A stretch of DNA of 64,000 nucleotides, taken from assembly GCA_003331935.1 (NCBI GenBank), contig QOQE01000005.1, forward strand, positions 1 through 64,000, given 5' to 3'. The position numbers and the translations under genes are program-made. Position 1 is the first letter of the stretch. Each line of letters starts with the position of its first letter. The DNA comes from Alphaproteobacteria bacterium. GTDB taxonomy: Bacteria > Pseudomonadota > Alphaproteobacteria > Rhodobacterales > Rhodobacteraceae. Below are positions 1-8,575 of this stretch, piece by piece. The notes under the pieces are model-generated. The model was given only the letters and a program-made list of their open reading frames with translations, searched no databases and had not been told where the DNA came from.

Positions 1-1
1 C

Positions 2-583
2 CCTGTATTACCAAAAGTCGATGATGAGCTTGCGAAAAAATTCGGTTTTGAAAACCTTAAACTACTTCAAGAGGATCTAGAGAAGCAGGTCAAGGGAGAA
101 TTCGAACAAGCTTCAAGGGTTCTATTAAAAAAACAGTTAATGGACAAACTTGAGAAAGCTTTAAAATTTGATTTGCCAGAGTCATTAGTAACAACGGAGG
201 CCAATTCAATAGCTAAGCATCAAAATAACGAAACGATGCAGGGTAGTAAACCTGGCGAAAAGCCTGTAGCTACGAAGGAAGATAAAAAGATTGCTGAACG
301 TAGAGTAAGAGTGGGATTGTTTTTTGCTGAGTTTGGGATCCAGAAGAAGTTGGATTTGACTGAAGCGGAACTAAATGCAGCGTTTGAAGCGGAATCTAGA
401 AAATACCCTGGTCAGGAACAAGATTATCTTAAGTTTATTCAATCCAATCCCCAAGCTCAGCAAGCAATAAGAGGACCACTTTTTGAAGAAAAAGTTGTAA
501 ATAGCATACTTGGAACTGTAAGTCTCAAAGAAAAAAAGCTATCTGTAGACAAGTTCAAAGAACAGATGGAAAAACTTAATTAG
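2..583 (+). CDS. tig: Trigger factor, C-terminal part (5' end outside window)
   Basis: The frame is open from the first bases of the window, so this is the 3' part of a gene that begins upstream; about 193 residues are visible. Trigger factor is the ribosome-bound chaperone and prolyl isomerase that receives nascent chains. The visible part is the helical C-terminal chaperone domain: charged helices, a PEFGFE-like stretch near the window edge (KKFGFENLKLLQ), and the family's usual tail ending before a Lys-rich end. Placement directly before clpP and clpX, 28 bp upstream of clpP, is the classic tig-clpP-clpX order and supports the call. The ribosome-binding and PPIase domains cannot be judged because they lie outside the window. 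Confidence 0.9.
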   Translation, partial: PVLPKVDDELAKKFGFENLKLLQEDLEKQVKGEFEQASRVLLKKQLMDKLEKALKFDLPESLVTTEANSIAKHQNNETMQGSKPGEKPVATKEDKKIAERRVRVGLFFAEFGIQKKLDLTEAELNAAFEAESRKYPGQEQDYLKFIQSNPQAQQAIRGPLFEEKVVNSILGTVSLKEKKLSVDKFKEQMEKLN

Positions 584-611
584 ACTACAGTAGAAAAAAT
601 AAGGAGTAGTA

Positions 612-1247
612 ATGAAGGACATTAACGATATCTACATGAATACATTAGTTCCGATGGTGGTAGAACAAAGTGCAAGAGGTGAACGAGCTTATGATATCTT
701 TTCTAGACTTTTGAAAGAAAGGATTATTTTCATTTCGGGGCCTATACATGATGGAATGTCGACATTAGTTGTAGCGCAATTGCTGTTCTTAGAAGCGGAG
801 AATCCAAAAAAAGAGATTTCGATGTACATTAATTCGCCGGGCGGGGTTGTATCATCTGGGTTATCTATTTATGACACTATGCAGTATGTAAGACCAAAAA
901 TAGCGACAATGTGCGTTGGACAAGCAGCTTCGATGGGATCTCTTTTGCTTGCTGCTGGAGAAGAAGATATGCGCTTTTGTTTGCCTAACAGCAGGGTCAT
1001 GGTCCATCAACCTTCAGGAGGTTTTCAGGGTCAAGCGTCGGATATCGCTCTTCATGCTCAAGAAATATTGGATCTTAAGAAGAGATTAAATATGATTTAT
1101 GTAAAGCACACTAAACAAAAGATAGCTGCAGTGGAAAAGGCTTTGGATAGAGACAACTTTATGACATCTGAGCAAGCTCTAGAGTGGGGTATTATTGATA
1201 AAATAATTGATCGTAGAGAAAGTGAGTCAGTAGATAGTACGGAATAA
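612..1247 (+). CDS. clpP: ATP-dependent Clp protease proteolytic subunit
   Basis: Serine peptidase that forms the tetradecameric proteolytic chamber and works with the ClpX unfoldase encoded next to it. The protein has 211 residues, the normal length. The catalytic triad is intact: Ser107 in GQAASMGS, His132 in MVHQPSGG, and Asp181 in the DRDNFM motif. The INSPGG oxyanion strand is at 74-79. The ATG is preceded by AAGGAG at a normal distance. The N-terminal [10 protein letters not shown] segment carries the usual processing and axial-loop region. Regulated probably with tig; no separate promoter was obvious in the short gap. Confidence 0.97.
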   Translation: MKDINDIYMNTLVPMVVEQSARGERAYDIFSRLLKERIIFISGPIHDGMSTLVVAQLLFLEAENPKKEISMYINSPGGVVSSGLSIYDTMQYVRPKIATMCVGQAASMGSLLLAAGEEDMRFCLPNSRVMVHQPSGGFQGQASDIALHAQEILDLKKRLNMIYVKHTKQKIAAVEKALDRDNFMTSEQALEWGIIDKIIDRRESESVDSTE

Positions 1248-1250
1248 AAG

Positions 1251-1280
1251 TTGCATATTGATAAAAAAACTTGGTAGAAT
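1251..1280 (+). promoter_or_regulatory. Possible promoter for clpX
   Basis: The clpP-clpX gap contains TTGCAT (1251-1256) and TAGAAT (1275-1280) with an 18 bp spacer, ending 26 bp before the clpX ATG. Each hexamer matches the housekeeping consensus at four or five positions. Independent clpX transcription is known in several bacteria, but here the call rests only on the hexamers. Confidence 0.3.
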
Positions 1281-1306
1281 TTATAAATTGATTAATATGG
1301 AAAATT

Positions 1307-2575
1307 ATGAGTAAGTCTGGATCAACATCTAACAAAAATACCCTTTTTTGTTCTTTTTGTGGAAAAAGTCAGCATGAAGTTAAGAAGCTCATAGCAGGTC
1401 CAACAGTCTTCATTTGCGATGAGTGCGTAGAACTTTGTATGGACATTATAAAAGAGGAAGTTAGGACAACTGAAGGAAAAGGAGCAAAGTCTTCTGTGCC
1501 TGCTCCTAAAGAAATTTTTGACGTGTTGAATGATTATGTTATTGGGCAATCCTCAGCAAAGAAGATCTTGTCTGTAGCAGTTCATAATCATTATAAACGA
1601 ATAGGCTATTCTCCCAAAAAGGGAGATGTTGAACTGCAGAAATCAAATATTATGCTAATCGGACCCACGGGGTGTGGAAAAACCCTTCTAGCTCAGACAT
1701 TAGCGCGTATTTTAGATGTACCCTTTACTATGGCAGATGCTACTACGCTTACTGAAGCGGGTTACGTTGGGGAGGATGTTGAAAATATTATTCTTAAGTT
1801 GTTGCAGCAAGCAGACTACAATGTTGAAAAAGCTCAAAGAGGGATCGTTTATATAGATGAAATTGATAAAATCAGTCGAAAGACAGATAACCCTTCAATT
1901 ACTAGGGATGTATCGGGAGAGGGAGTACAGCAAGCACTTTTAAAAATTATGGAGGGTACAGTCGCATCTGTGCCGCCCCAAGGTGGACGAAAGCATCCCC
2001 AGCAAGAGTTTCTTCAGGTCGATACAACAAATATCTTATTCATTTGTGGAGGAGCTTTCGCTGGCCTTGAAAAGGTTATTTCTTCTCGAGGTGAGACAAA
2101 AAGTATAGGTTTTGGAGCTGAGGTTGGTGGTCCTGATAGTAGAAAAATTGGAGATATAATAAGCGATGTTGAGCCCCAAGATCTGTTGAAGTTTGGACTT
2201 ATACCTGAGTTTGTTGGTAGGTTGCCTGTAATTGCAACCCTTAATGATCTAAATATTGACGCTATGATACAAATATTGACTGCACCCAAGAATGCACTGG
2301 TTAAGCAGTTTAAAAAACTATTTGAATTAGAAAGTGTCAAACTTACTTTCACTGATGAAGCGCTTAAGAGTATTGCGGATAAGGCAATTAAACGTAAAAC
2401 AGGAGCAAGAGCGCTACGTTCAATATTAGAAAAAATTCTTTTAGACTCCATGTTCGACTTACCTTCGTTGCATTCAGTTGAGGAAGTAGTAGTAAACGAA
2501 GATGCTGTCGATAAAGACACTGAACCATTGTTGATATATAGCAAAAGTTCTGAAGAACCCGCTTCTGCATCCTAG
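1307..2575 (+). CDS. clpX: ATP-dependent Clp protease ATP-binding subunit ClpX
   Basis: AAA+ unfoldase that recognises substrates and feeds them to ClpP. The 422-residue length is typical. An N-terminal zinc-binding domain uses Cys15, Cys18, Cys37 and Cys40. Walker A is GPTGCGKT (119-126), the pore-loop GYVG is at 152-155, and Walker B VYIDEID is at 181-187. The RKH loop (GGRKHP) and the IGF loop that docks on ClpP (KSIGFGAEV) are both present. In many alphaproteobacteria lon follows clpX; here the next gene is an NDUFA12-like gene only 10 bp downstream, so the usual protease cluster is broken. Confidence 0.97.
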   Translation: MSKSGSTSNKNTLFCSFCGKSQHEVKKLIAGPTVFICDECVELCMDIIKEEVRTTEGKGAKSSVPAPKEIFDVLNDYVIGQSSAKKILSVAVHNHYKRIGYSPKKGDVELQKSNIMLIGPTGCGKTLLAQTLARILDVPFTMADATTLTEAGYVGEDVENIILKLLQQADYNVEKAQRGIVYIDEIDKISRKTDNPSITRDVSGEGVQQALLKIMEGTVASVPPQGGRKHPQQEFLQVDTTNILFICGGAFAGLEKVISSRGETKSIGFGAEVGGPDSRKIGDIISDVEPQDLLKFGLIPEFVGRLPVIATLNDLNIDAMIQILTAPKNALVKQFKKLFELESVKLTFTDEALKSIADKAIKRKTGARALRSILEKILLDSMFDLPSLHSVEEVVVNEDAVDKDTEPLLIYSKSSEEPASAS

Positions 2576-2585
2576 GATCAAATTA

Positions 2586-2978
2586 ATGTTTGTTAAAAGT
2601 TTACTAAAGTATTTATTCACTTGGTGGAATGGAGATACAGTTGGAACTAAACTTTATACTTTTTTAAATGGTAAAAAGGTTGGGGAAGATTATTTAGGTA
2701 ATTTTTATTACGAAAGTAATGACCAAAAGAATCGTTGGTGTATCTACCGTGATCAGTCTGAGGCGTCAAGAATAAGTCCAGAGTGGAACAGCTGGCTTAG
2801 GTTTATTACGAACACTCGACCCCCAAGCAATAATCTCACCTATGAGTGGCAAAAGCGTTATGATGGTAATTCAACTGGTCTAGACAGCGCTTATAAGCCA
2901 AGTGTTTTAGGAATGGGTCAAACAAATAAGGATTTGAAGAATTTTCAATCTGACTATAAAGCGTGGAAGCCAGAGTAA
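2586..2978 (+). CDS. NDUFA12-family NADH:ubiquinone oxidoreductase accessory subunit
   Basis: Homologue of the mitochondrial complex I 17.2 kDa subunit, found almost only in alphaproteobacteria and mitochondria, where it sits on the peripheral arm of complex I and helps assembly. The 130-residue length is normal. Diagnostic features are the N-terminal TWWNG, the GEDYLGNFYYE segment, RWCIYR, ASRISPEWNSWL and the Pro-rich C-terminal half. The core nuo genes are not in this window, which is usual: this gene commonly sits alone near mlaD and aat. It lies 10 bp after clpX and 7 bp before mlaD, so probably shares their transcript. Confidence 0.93.
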   Translation: MFVKSLLKYLFTWWNGDTVGTKLYTFLNGKKVGEDYLGNFYYESNDQKNRWCIYRDQSEASRISPEWNSWLRFITNTRPPSNNLTYEWQKRYDGNSTGLDSAYKPSVLGMGQTNKDLKNFQSDYKAWKPE

Positions 2979-2985
2979 TTAGAGA

Positions 2986-3429
2986 ATGAAAGTCAACTTT
3001 CTTGATGCGTTTCTTGGGTTCTGCGTTTTGTTCGTAGCTAGCTTGTTTTTGTTTTACATTTATATCACAATCGATACCAAATTGTTTGGAAGTGATGGTT
3101 TTCAGTTACATGCGCGTTTCGATAATATTGACGGTATAGTAGCAGGAAGCAAGGTAAAGATGTCCGGAGTAAATATTGGGACTGTCAAAAATATTTCTTT
3201 AGAACCAGAAGACTTTTACGCACTCATCACAATGAATTTTGATAAGCAATTTAATTTTCCAGATGATACGGAAGCGTCTGTACAGCTTGAAGGTCTCTTA
3301 GGAGGAAGCTATATTTCGATCTTACCAGGAGGGTCCGACGTTATGCTATTAAACGATCAAGAAATATTATATACGCAGGGATCAACAAGTATTTTAAACT
3401 TAATGCTTAAGTTTGCAGATACCAACTAG
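2986..3429 (+). CDS. mlaD: MlaD-like outer-membrane lipid-asymmetry substrate-binding protein
   Basis: Component of the Mla phospholipid ABC transport system: a periplasmic MCE-domain protein anchored in the inner membrane that binds lipid in transit between the membranes. The 147-residue protein has one N-terminal membrane helix (about residues 8-29) and a single MCE domain (about 40-115), with the typical ARFDNIDGIVAGSKVKMSGVNIG motif divided across residues 45-65. The ATPase, permease and MlaC partners are not encoded nearby, a common situation for this isolated mlaD in alphaproteobacteria. Its stop overlaps the convergent aat stop by 4 bp. Confidence 0.88.
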   Translation: MKVNFLDAFLGFCVLFVASLFLFYIYITIDTKLFGSDGFQLHARFDNIDGIVAGSKVKMSGVNIGTVKNISLEPEDFYALITMNFDKQFNFPDDTEASVQLEGLLGGSYISILPGGSDVMLLNDQEILYTQGSTSILNLMLKFADTN

Positions 3430-4079
3430 TATCTTTTTTCTGCATTGTAAATAAGGTTTTTATCGATAATGTTCGGGCCTGGATAAGCGAATTTTGATTG
3501 TTGAAACATCGACTTTTGAAGTAGAGATAAAAACACATTTCTTGAAATTTCTTTGGCCCCCATGGTTTTCAGATGATTAGTCATAAATTGAATATCTAAT
3601 AATTGAAATTTATTTAATTCTAAAATTGCCATCAGTACGATTAACGCTATTTTGGATCCGTTAGAACTTTTAGAAAACATACTTTCAGCAAAAAATGCTT
3701 TGCCAATTGCTACTCCATAAAGCCCACCTTTAATTTTATCATCTTCCCATATTTCTATGGAGTGTGCGTACCCAAGATCATGCAATTTTTTGTATGTAGA
3801 AATAATTGACTCATTTATCCACGTTTCATCTCTGTCTGCGCAGTTTGCAATAGTTATTGCGAAATCATAGTTAATTGAAAACTTGAAAGTTTTTTTATTA
3901 CACAATCTTTTAAGACTTCGAGAAATATGTAGTTTAGAGATAGGTATTATTGCCCTTACTAGGGGATTACACCAAAAAATGTGATTGTTGTTATCGTGAT
4001 CTCCCATCGGGAAGATACCATTTTTATAATGTTTAATTACTGTCTTGGGATCGAGACTGTTGTAAGATGAATTATTCAA
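3426..4079 (-). CDS. aat: Leucyl/phenylalanyl-tRNA--protein transferase
   Basis: Adds Leu or Phe from charged tRNA to N-terminal Lys or Arg of proteins, marking them for ClpS-ClpAP degradation (N-degron pathway). The 217-residue length and the motifs YKNGIFPMG, WCNPLVRAIIP, ISRSLKR and GVAIGKAFFAESMF are diagnostic of the GNAT-like Aat family. The proposed start is TTG at 4079, immediately after the accC stop with no gap; the N-terminus (residues 1-25) aligns with the short alphaproteobacterial form, so the non-ATG start is reasonable. It is translated last in the accB-accC-aat operon, an arrangement common in this class. Confidence 0.93.
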   Translation of the reverse strand: MNNSSYNSLDPKTVIKHYKNGIFPMGDHDNNNHIFWCNPLVRAIIPISKLHISRSLKRLCNKKTFKFSINYDFAITIANCADRDETWINESIISTYKKLHDLGYAHSIEIWEDDKIKGGLYGVAIGKAFFAESMFSKSSNGSKIALIVLMAILELNKFQLLDIQFMTNHLKTMGAKEISRNVFLSLLQKSMFQQSKFAYPGPNIIDKNLIYNAEKRY

Positions 4080-5426
4080 CTATTGCGCTTGATCTGTGAG
4101 CCAATTTTCTAGCCAATGTATATTATACTCTCCACTTTTAAATTGTTCTTCATTTAGAATCTCTTTGAACAGGTCCAGTGTTGTATATACACCATCTATT
4201 ATAAGTTCATCTAGGGCTCTTGCTAGCCTTCTGACAGCCATCTGTCTATCATCAGCGTGTACAATCAATTTGCCGATTAGACTGTCGTAGTGAGGGGGAA
4301 CGGTAAAACCATTATAAATGGCACTATCCATTCTAATTCCAATTCCTCCAGGCGAATGAAATTCTTTAATATTGCCTGGTGATGGAGAAAAAGTAGGGAG
4401 CCGCTCAGCATTTATACGGCACTCTATTGCATGCCCCTTAGGTTCAAGGCTCTCCTGCGAAAAAGACATACCTTCTCCAGAAGCGACGCAGATTTGTTCC
4501 TTTACTAGATCTATTCCAAAAACAGCCTCGGTAATTGGATGCTCAACTTGTAGCCTAGTATTCATCTCAATAAAGAAAAAATTTTTATCTTCATATAAAA
4601 ACTCTATGGTTCCAGCTCCTTCATACTTCATTTTACTTATTGCGTTTGCGCTAATTTCTCCAATTTCTTTTATCTCTTCTGCCGAGACGCCTGGACTAGG
4701 AGTCTCTTCAAGAACTTTTTGATGTCTTCGTTGAATGGAACAGTCTCTTTCTCCTAAATATACGCCTCCCCCTTTTCCATCTCCAAAAACTTGTATTTCA
4801 ATATGTCTGGGCTTTTCCAAGTATTTTTCTATGTAAATGGTATCGTCATTGAAGCTCTTTTTTGCTTCAGATTTTGCTTGAAAGAATAGTGTCTCCAACT
4901 GAGGATCATCAAATACTATTTTCATGCCTATACCCCCACCTCCGGCAGCCGCTTTTAACAACACAGGAAAACCGATCTCTCTTGCAGTAATGCGAGCATC
5001 CTCAATATTGTTTACCGCACCATTCGACCCTGGAACACAAGGAACGCCAAATTCTACCATTTTATTCTTTGCATTAATTTTATCGCCCATTGTGTTGATA
5101 TGCGACACTGAAGGGCCAATAAACTTTATTTCGTGATCTCCTAATATTTCAGCAAACTTAGCATTTTCTGAAAGAAATCCGTAGCCAGGATGTACGGCTT
5201 CGCTTCCGGTAATTTCACATGCAGAGATTATTGACGGAATCGAAAGGTAACTCTTTGTGCTCTCTGCTGGTCCAATGCAGACACTTTCATCTGCCATTCT
5301 GACATGCATAGCATTTACATCAGCTTGGGAGTAAACTGCTACAGTCTTTATGCCCATTTCCTTACAAGTTCTTATTACTCGAAGGGCAATTTCACCTCTG
5401 TTAGCAATTAAAATTTTTTTGAACAT
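4080..5426 (-). CDS. accC: Acetyl-CoA carboxylase, biotin carboxylase subunit
   Basis: ATP-grasp enzyme that carboxylates the biotin of AccB in the first step of fatty acid synthesis. The 448-residue length is standard. Visible motifs are the N-terminal KILIANRGEIALRVIR, the Gly-rich ATP loop KAAAGGGGIGMK, the RDCSIQRRHQK stretch, the metal and catalytic segment EMNTRLQVEHPITE, and the C-terminal biotin carboxylase domain. It lies 7 bp downstream of accB and abuts aat. A second biotin carboxylase domain occurs in this window inside the single-chain carboxylase at 57,210, which belongs to a different subfamily. Confidence 0.97.
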   Translation of the reverse strand: MFKKILIANRGEIALRVIRTCKEMGIKTVAVYSQADVNAMHVRMADESVCIGPAESTKSYLSIPSIISACEITGSEAVHPGYGFLSENAKFAEILGDHEIKFIGPSVSHINTMGDKINAKNKMVEFGVPCVPGSNGAVNNIEDARITAREIGFPVLLKAAAGGGGIGMKIVFDDPQLETLFFQAKSEAKKSFNDDTIYIEKYLEKPRHIEIQVFGDGKGGGVYLGERDCSIQRRHQKVLEETPSPGVSAEEIKEIGEISANAISKMKYEGAGTIEFLYEDKNFFFIEMNTRLQVEHPITEAVFGIDLVKEQICVASGEGMSFSQESLEPKGHAIECRINAERLPTFSPSPGNIKEFHSPGGIGIRMDSAIYNGFTVPPHYDSLIGKLIVHADDRQMAVRRLARALDELIIDGVYTTLDLFKEILNEEQFKSGEYNIHWLENWLTDQAQ

Positions 5427-5433
5427 TTATAAA

Positions 5434-5913
5434 TTATTCTATAATAACTAGTGGTGTATCAAACTCTACAGGACTTTCATTGTTTACCAATATTTCTTTG
5501 ACCGTACCCTCTATGGATGAAGGAATTTGATTCATTGTCTTCATCGCCTCAATTATTAAAATGGTATCGCCTTTATTTATTTTTTTCCCAACATGAATAA
5601 ATGCCGGCTCTTCTGGTGAAGGTGATAAATAAACTGTTCCAACCATAGGAGATTTAATGGTATTCACGCTAAAAGTTGAGTTAGAAGGATTGTTCTTTAC
5701 AATGAATTCTTCTTTAGAAACTGGGCTATAATTACTTGTAATAATTGATTCTTTTTGGGCTGGAAAGTAATTAGAGTTACAGATCTTTATTTTAAGTCTT
5801 TTTTCGTCCTCAAAAGTACGTGTCACTTCTAATGAAGACAAATTTCTTTCTTTCATTGTCTCTACGAGGTAGTCAATAAAGGCTTTCTCCATTTCTAGAT
5901 CAATTTTTTTCAT
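5434..5913 (-). CDS. accB: Acetyl-CoA carboxylase, biotin carboxyl carrier protein
   Basis: Carries the biotin shuttled between biotin carboxylase and carboxyltransferase. The 159-residue protein has an N-terminal helical segment, a low-complexity linker (about 45-85) and a C-terminal biotinyl domain with the acceptor Lys125 in EAMKTMN. The protruding thumb expected of acetyl-CoA carboxylase carriers is represented around [14 protein letters not shown] (97-110). aroQ, which often precedes accB, is absent; instead rne lies 104 bp upstream on the same strand. accB-accC-aat is probably one operon. Confidence 0.95.
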   Translation of the reverse strand: MKKIDLEMEKAFIDYLVETMKERNLSSLEVTRTFEDEKRLKIKICNSNYFPAQKESIITSNYSPVSKEEFIVKNNPSNSTFSVNTIKSPMVGTVYLSPSPEEPAFIHVGKKINKGDTILIIEAMKTMNQIPSSIEGTVKEILVNNESPVEFDTPLVIIE

Positions 5914-6017
5914 AGCTCAATTTCCAAATTAAAGAGGATTGTGTCTTGAAAGTAACATGGATCTTTATATTAGCAATATATTCTTTAAAAGCTTGAAATC
6001 TCTATGGCTCTTGGGTA

Positions 6018-8243
6018 TCAACGGTCCCACCAACCTTTTTTACCCATTTTTTTGTCTTTATAGTTGTCGTTATTTTGGACTAGCTCTTTATCATCATTTT
6101 TAAGCGCCTCTATTGTTTTTTTTGCACTAGCCTTGGTACGAGGTTTTGCTGGCTTCTCCTTTTTTTTGTTTAACTCAGTGCTTATATTTTCCTTTTGATC
6201 AAGAATAGCTTTTTCCATAGAGGCACTTCGATTATCGTTTTCTACAGATTGTTCTGCGTCTATTGTGTTCTCAGGCGTTAAAGGGTCAGATTTATTATTT
6301 ATATTTTTGCTTGTGGCTCGAGAGTCGATATCCTTTTGATATTTTCTCTTTCTTTTTCGTTTTCTCTTTTTTTGATCTTCAACATCTTCCCCATTACTTA
6401 CATTAACCAAGTTAGTTGAAATATTTTGATCTTGTATATTCCCAGATTTTACTCTATTGGTTTCTTTATCTCTTTTTCTAGCTCTTGGCTTATTATTATC
6501 TGCATTCTTCTTTCCTCGTTTATCCTCAATTGGTCTCTCTATTGAATAATGAGGGGAAAGTAAGTTTACTTCGGCATGCAATTCTATTTTTATTTGATAT
6601 CTGTTCTCAATAACAAGCAAGTGTTCTCTTTTATTATTGATTAAAAAATTAGTTGTTTGGACCGGAGATTTGACTAAAACCTTATCTTGATATCTTGATG
6701 TAGACCCTTCTTTTTCTAAATCTCTGAGTATCTGTAGTGCTAATGATTCATCTGAACGAGTAGTGCCAGTCCCTGAACAAAATGAACAGGGCATGGTTGT
6801 TGACTCTATCATTCCTGGTCTTAACCTTTGCCTGGACATTTCGAGTAAACCAAACGAGGAAATTCTTCCAATTTGTATTCTAGCTCTGTCCAGGCTAATA
6901 CAATCTTTCATCTTTTTTTCGACTGCAATATTGTTTTTCCTTTCCTCCATATCAATGAAATCAATAACTATAAGACCTGCCAAATCCCTAAGTTTTAATT
7001 GCCTAGCTATTTCTGATGCGGCTTCTAGATTTGTTTTCAAAGCGGTCTCTTCTATGCTTCGTTCTTTTGTAGCCCGTCCTGAGTTAACATCAATGGCAAC
7101 CAGTGCCTCAGTTATTCCAATTACTATATATCCGCCTGAATGGAGTTGGACCACGGGATTGAACATTTCTTGTAGATAGTTTTCAACTTCATAGAATGAA
7201 AATATAGGTACCTTTCCATCATATCTTTTTACATATTTTGCATGTGATGGCATTAGTAACTTGAGATATGCTTTAGCCTCTTTGTAAGCGTTGTCTCCTT
7301 CAACTATAATTTCTTTAATATCTCTATCATATAGATCTCTAATTGCCCTTTTTATGAGGTTTCCTTCAGCATGAATCAGTGTTGGAGCGATAGAGTTTAA
7401 AGTTTGCTCTCTAATTGACTCCCAGCTTTTAAGCAAGAACTCATAATCTCTTTTAATTTCAGTTTTTGTACGATTTGCACCAGCTGTACGAATAATCAAC
7501 CCACTGTTAGGTTTCAAGTCTAGACCTTCAATAATTTTTTTAAGCTTTAAACGATCTTTTAACATCGTTATCTTTTTTGAAATCCCTCCACCCCGTGAAG
7601 TGTTGGGCATTAAAACGCAATATCTCCCAGCTATAGATAGATAGGTTGTTAAAGCTGCACCTTTATTTCCTCTTTCTTCTTTAGTAACTTGCACCAATAA
7701 TATCTGACGAACTTTTATTACCTCTTGAATTTTGTATTTTCGTTGAACCAGCCTTTTCTTTGGAAATGGATCTTCTTCTAACACCTCAGCCACTATATTT
7801 TCACTATCGCCAGAAGTAGCAGAAGTATATCCTTGTTGCGATACATTTTCTGTGCTTAGTCCAAGAGAGCCTTCGAGGCTAGGCGTTTGATTGATGGGTG
7901 AGTCTAGTTCTTCAACACTTTCAGTGTCGATTTCCCTTCCAAGATCATCTTTTTCAGCTTCTATCTGCTCTGCTAACAATGCCTCTTTATCAGCCGTTGG
8001 TATCTGATAATAGTCAGGATGTATCTCTGAAAAAGCTAAAAATCCGTGCCTATTCCCACCATAATCAAGAAATGCTGCTTGCAAAGAAGGCTCAACTCTT
8101 GTTACCTTTGCAAGGTAGATATTTCCAGTAATTTGTATTTTCTCGTTGCTCTCAAAATCGAAATCATGTGTTTGAGAGGACTCAGCAACGACCACTCTCG
8201 TTTCTTCTGGGTGCGCTGCATCGATAAGTAGTTTCTTTTCCAT
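6018..8243 (-). CDS. rne: Ribonuclease E/G family endoribonuclease
   Basis: Main endoribonuclease for mRNA decay and rRNA/tRNA processing. The 741-residue protein starts at an ATG with the typical KKLLIDAAHPEETRVVV opening. The S1 domain (from about residue 37) is split by an acidic insertion (about 85-165). The catalytic metal ligands are Asp385 (AIDVNSGR) and Asp428 (IVIDFIDME). The zinc-link cysteines are Cys486 and Cys489 in MPCSFCSGTG. The C-terminal tail (about 570-741) is low complexity and strongly basic with KRKRKRK runs, a likely RNA-binding or degradosome scaffold. It is shorter than many alphaproteobacterial RNase E proteins because the tail is reduced. Confidence 0.94.
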   Translation of the reverse strand: MEKKLLIDAAHPEETRVVVAESSQTHDFDFESNEKIQITGNIYLAKVTRVEPSLQAAFLDYGGNRHGFLAFSEIHPDYYQIPTADKEALLAEQIEAEKDDLGREIDTESVEELDSPINQTPSLEGSLGLSTENVSQQGYTSATSGDSENIVAEVLEEDPFPKKRLVQRKYKIQEVIKVRQILLVQVTKEERGNKGAALTTYLSIAGRYCVLMPNTSRGGGISKKITMLKDRLKLKKIIEGLDLKPNSGLIIRTAGANRTKTEIKRDYEFLLKSWESIREQTLNSIAPTLIHAEGNLIKRAIRDLYDRDIKEIIVEGDNAYKEAKAYLKLLMPSHAKYVKRYDGKVPIFSFYEVENYLQEMFNPVVQLHSGGYIVIGITEALVAIDVNSGRATKERSIEETALKTNLEAASEIARQLKLRDLAGLIVIDFIDMEERKNNIAVEKKMKDCISLDRARIQIGRISSFGLLEMSRQRLRPGMIESTTMPCSFCSGTGTTRSDESLALQILRDLEKEGSTSRYQDKVLVKSPVQTTNFLINNKREHLLVIENRYQIKIELHAEVNLLSPHYSIERPIEDKRGKKNADNNKPRARKRDKETNRVKSGNIQDQNISTNLVNVSNGEDVEDQKKRKRKRKRKYQKDIDSRATSKNINNKSDPLTPENTIDAEQSVENDNRSASMEKAILDQKENISTELNKKKEKPAKPRTKASAKKTIEALKNDDKELVQNNDNYKDKKMGKKGWWDR

Positions 8244-8575
8244 CTTGAAATCTCGCCTTTAAAGGAAAGAAAATAAAATCTAATTATTTTTTCCTGTTTA
8301 AACAAATAACTTTCCTCACGTCTATTTCTTTTCTATTTAGAAGAAAAATTAATAGACAGTTTTTAATTCTTAATAATGCCAGATTTTGTATAATGTAGAC
8401 CCTGGCCCATATTTATAAATTAAACAATCATAATAAAATATACAAGCTAATTAGTTACATTTTTATTTATTATATAGGTAAGCCTAATTTACAAATGCTA
8501 GTTTTGATCAATTAATTTTGATATACTACGCAAGCAGATTATTTGTTTTTAATTTTTTTCGTAATAAGTTTTTTC
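8244..8575. other. Divergent rne-prfB intergenic region
   Basis: About 330 bp without a coding sequence I can support, very AT-rich, separating the divergent rne and prfB genes. On the minus strand a TATAAT (8474-8469) would give rne a leader of roughly 220 nt, compatible with the long 5' UTR through which RNase E regulates its own mRNA elsewhere; no good -35 accompanies it. On the plus strand there is a TATAAT at 8389-8394 and an extended -10 at 8519-8527. No tRNA or other RNA gene is recognisable. Confidence 0.5.
8519..8527 (+). promoter_or_regulatory. Possible extended -10 promoter of prfB
   Basis: TG-A-TATACT is an extended -10 element (TGn plus a 5/6 match to TATAAT) about 48 bp before the ATG chosen for prfB. 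The upstream -35 region (TAGTTT at 8499-8504, 17 bp spacer) is weak, as is usual with extended -10 promoters. A palindrome TTGATCAA (8504-8511) lies between the two elements. Motif-only evidence. Confidence 0.3.

Noticed and set aside
2014-2544. Minus-strand 176-codon open frame inside clpX
   Set aside because: It lies entirely antisense to clpX, has no recognisable domain and is explained by clpX codon composition.
8543-8575. Upstream TTG extension of prfB
   Set aside because: The 11 added residues (a Phe/Ile-rich run) are not family-like, and the ATG at 8576 gives the normal alphaproteobacterial N-terminus.
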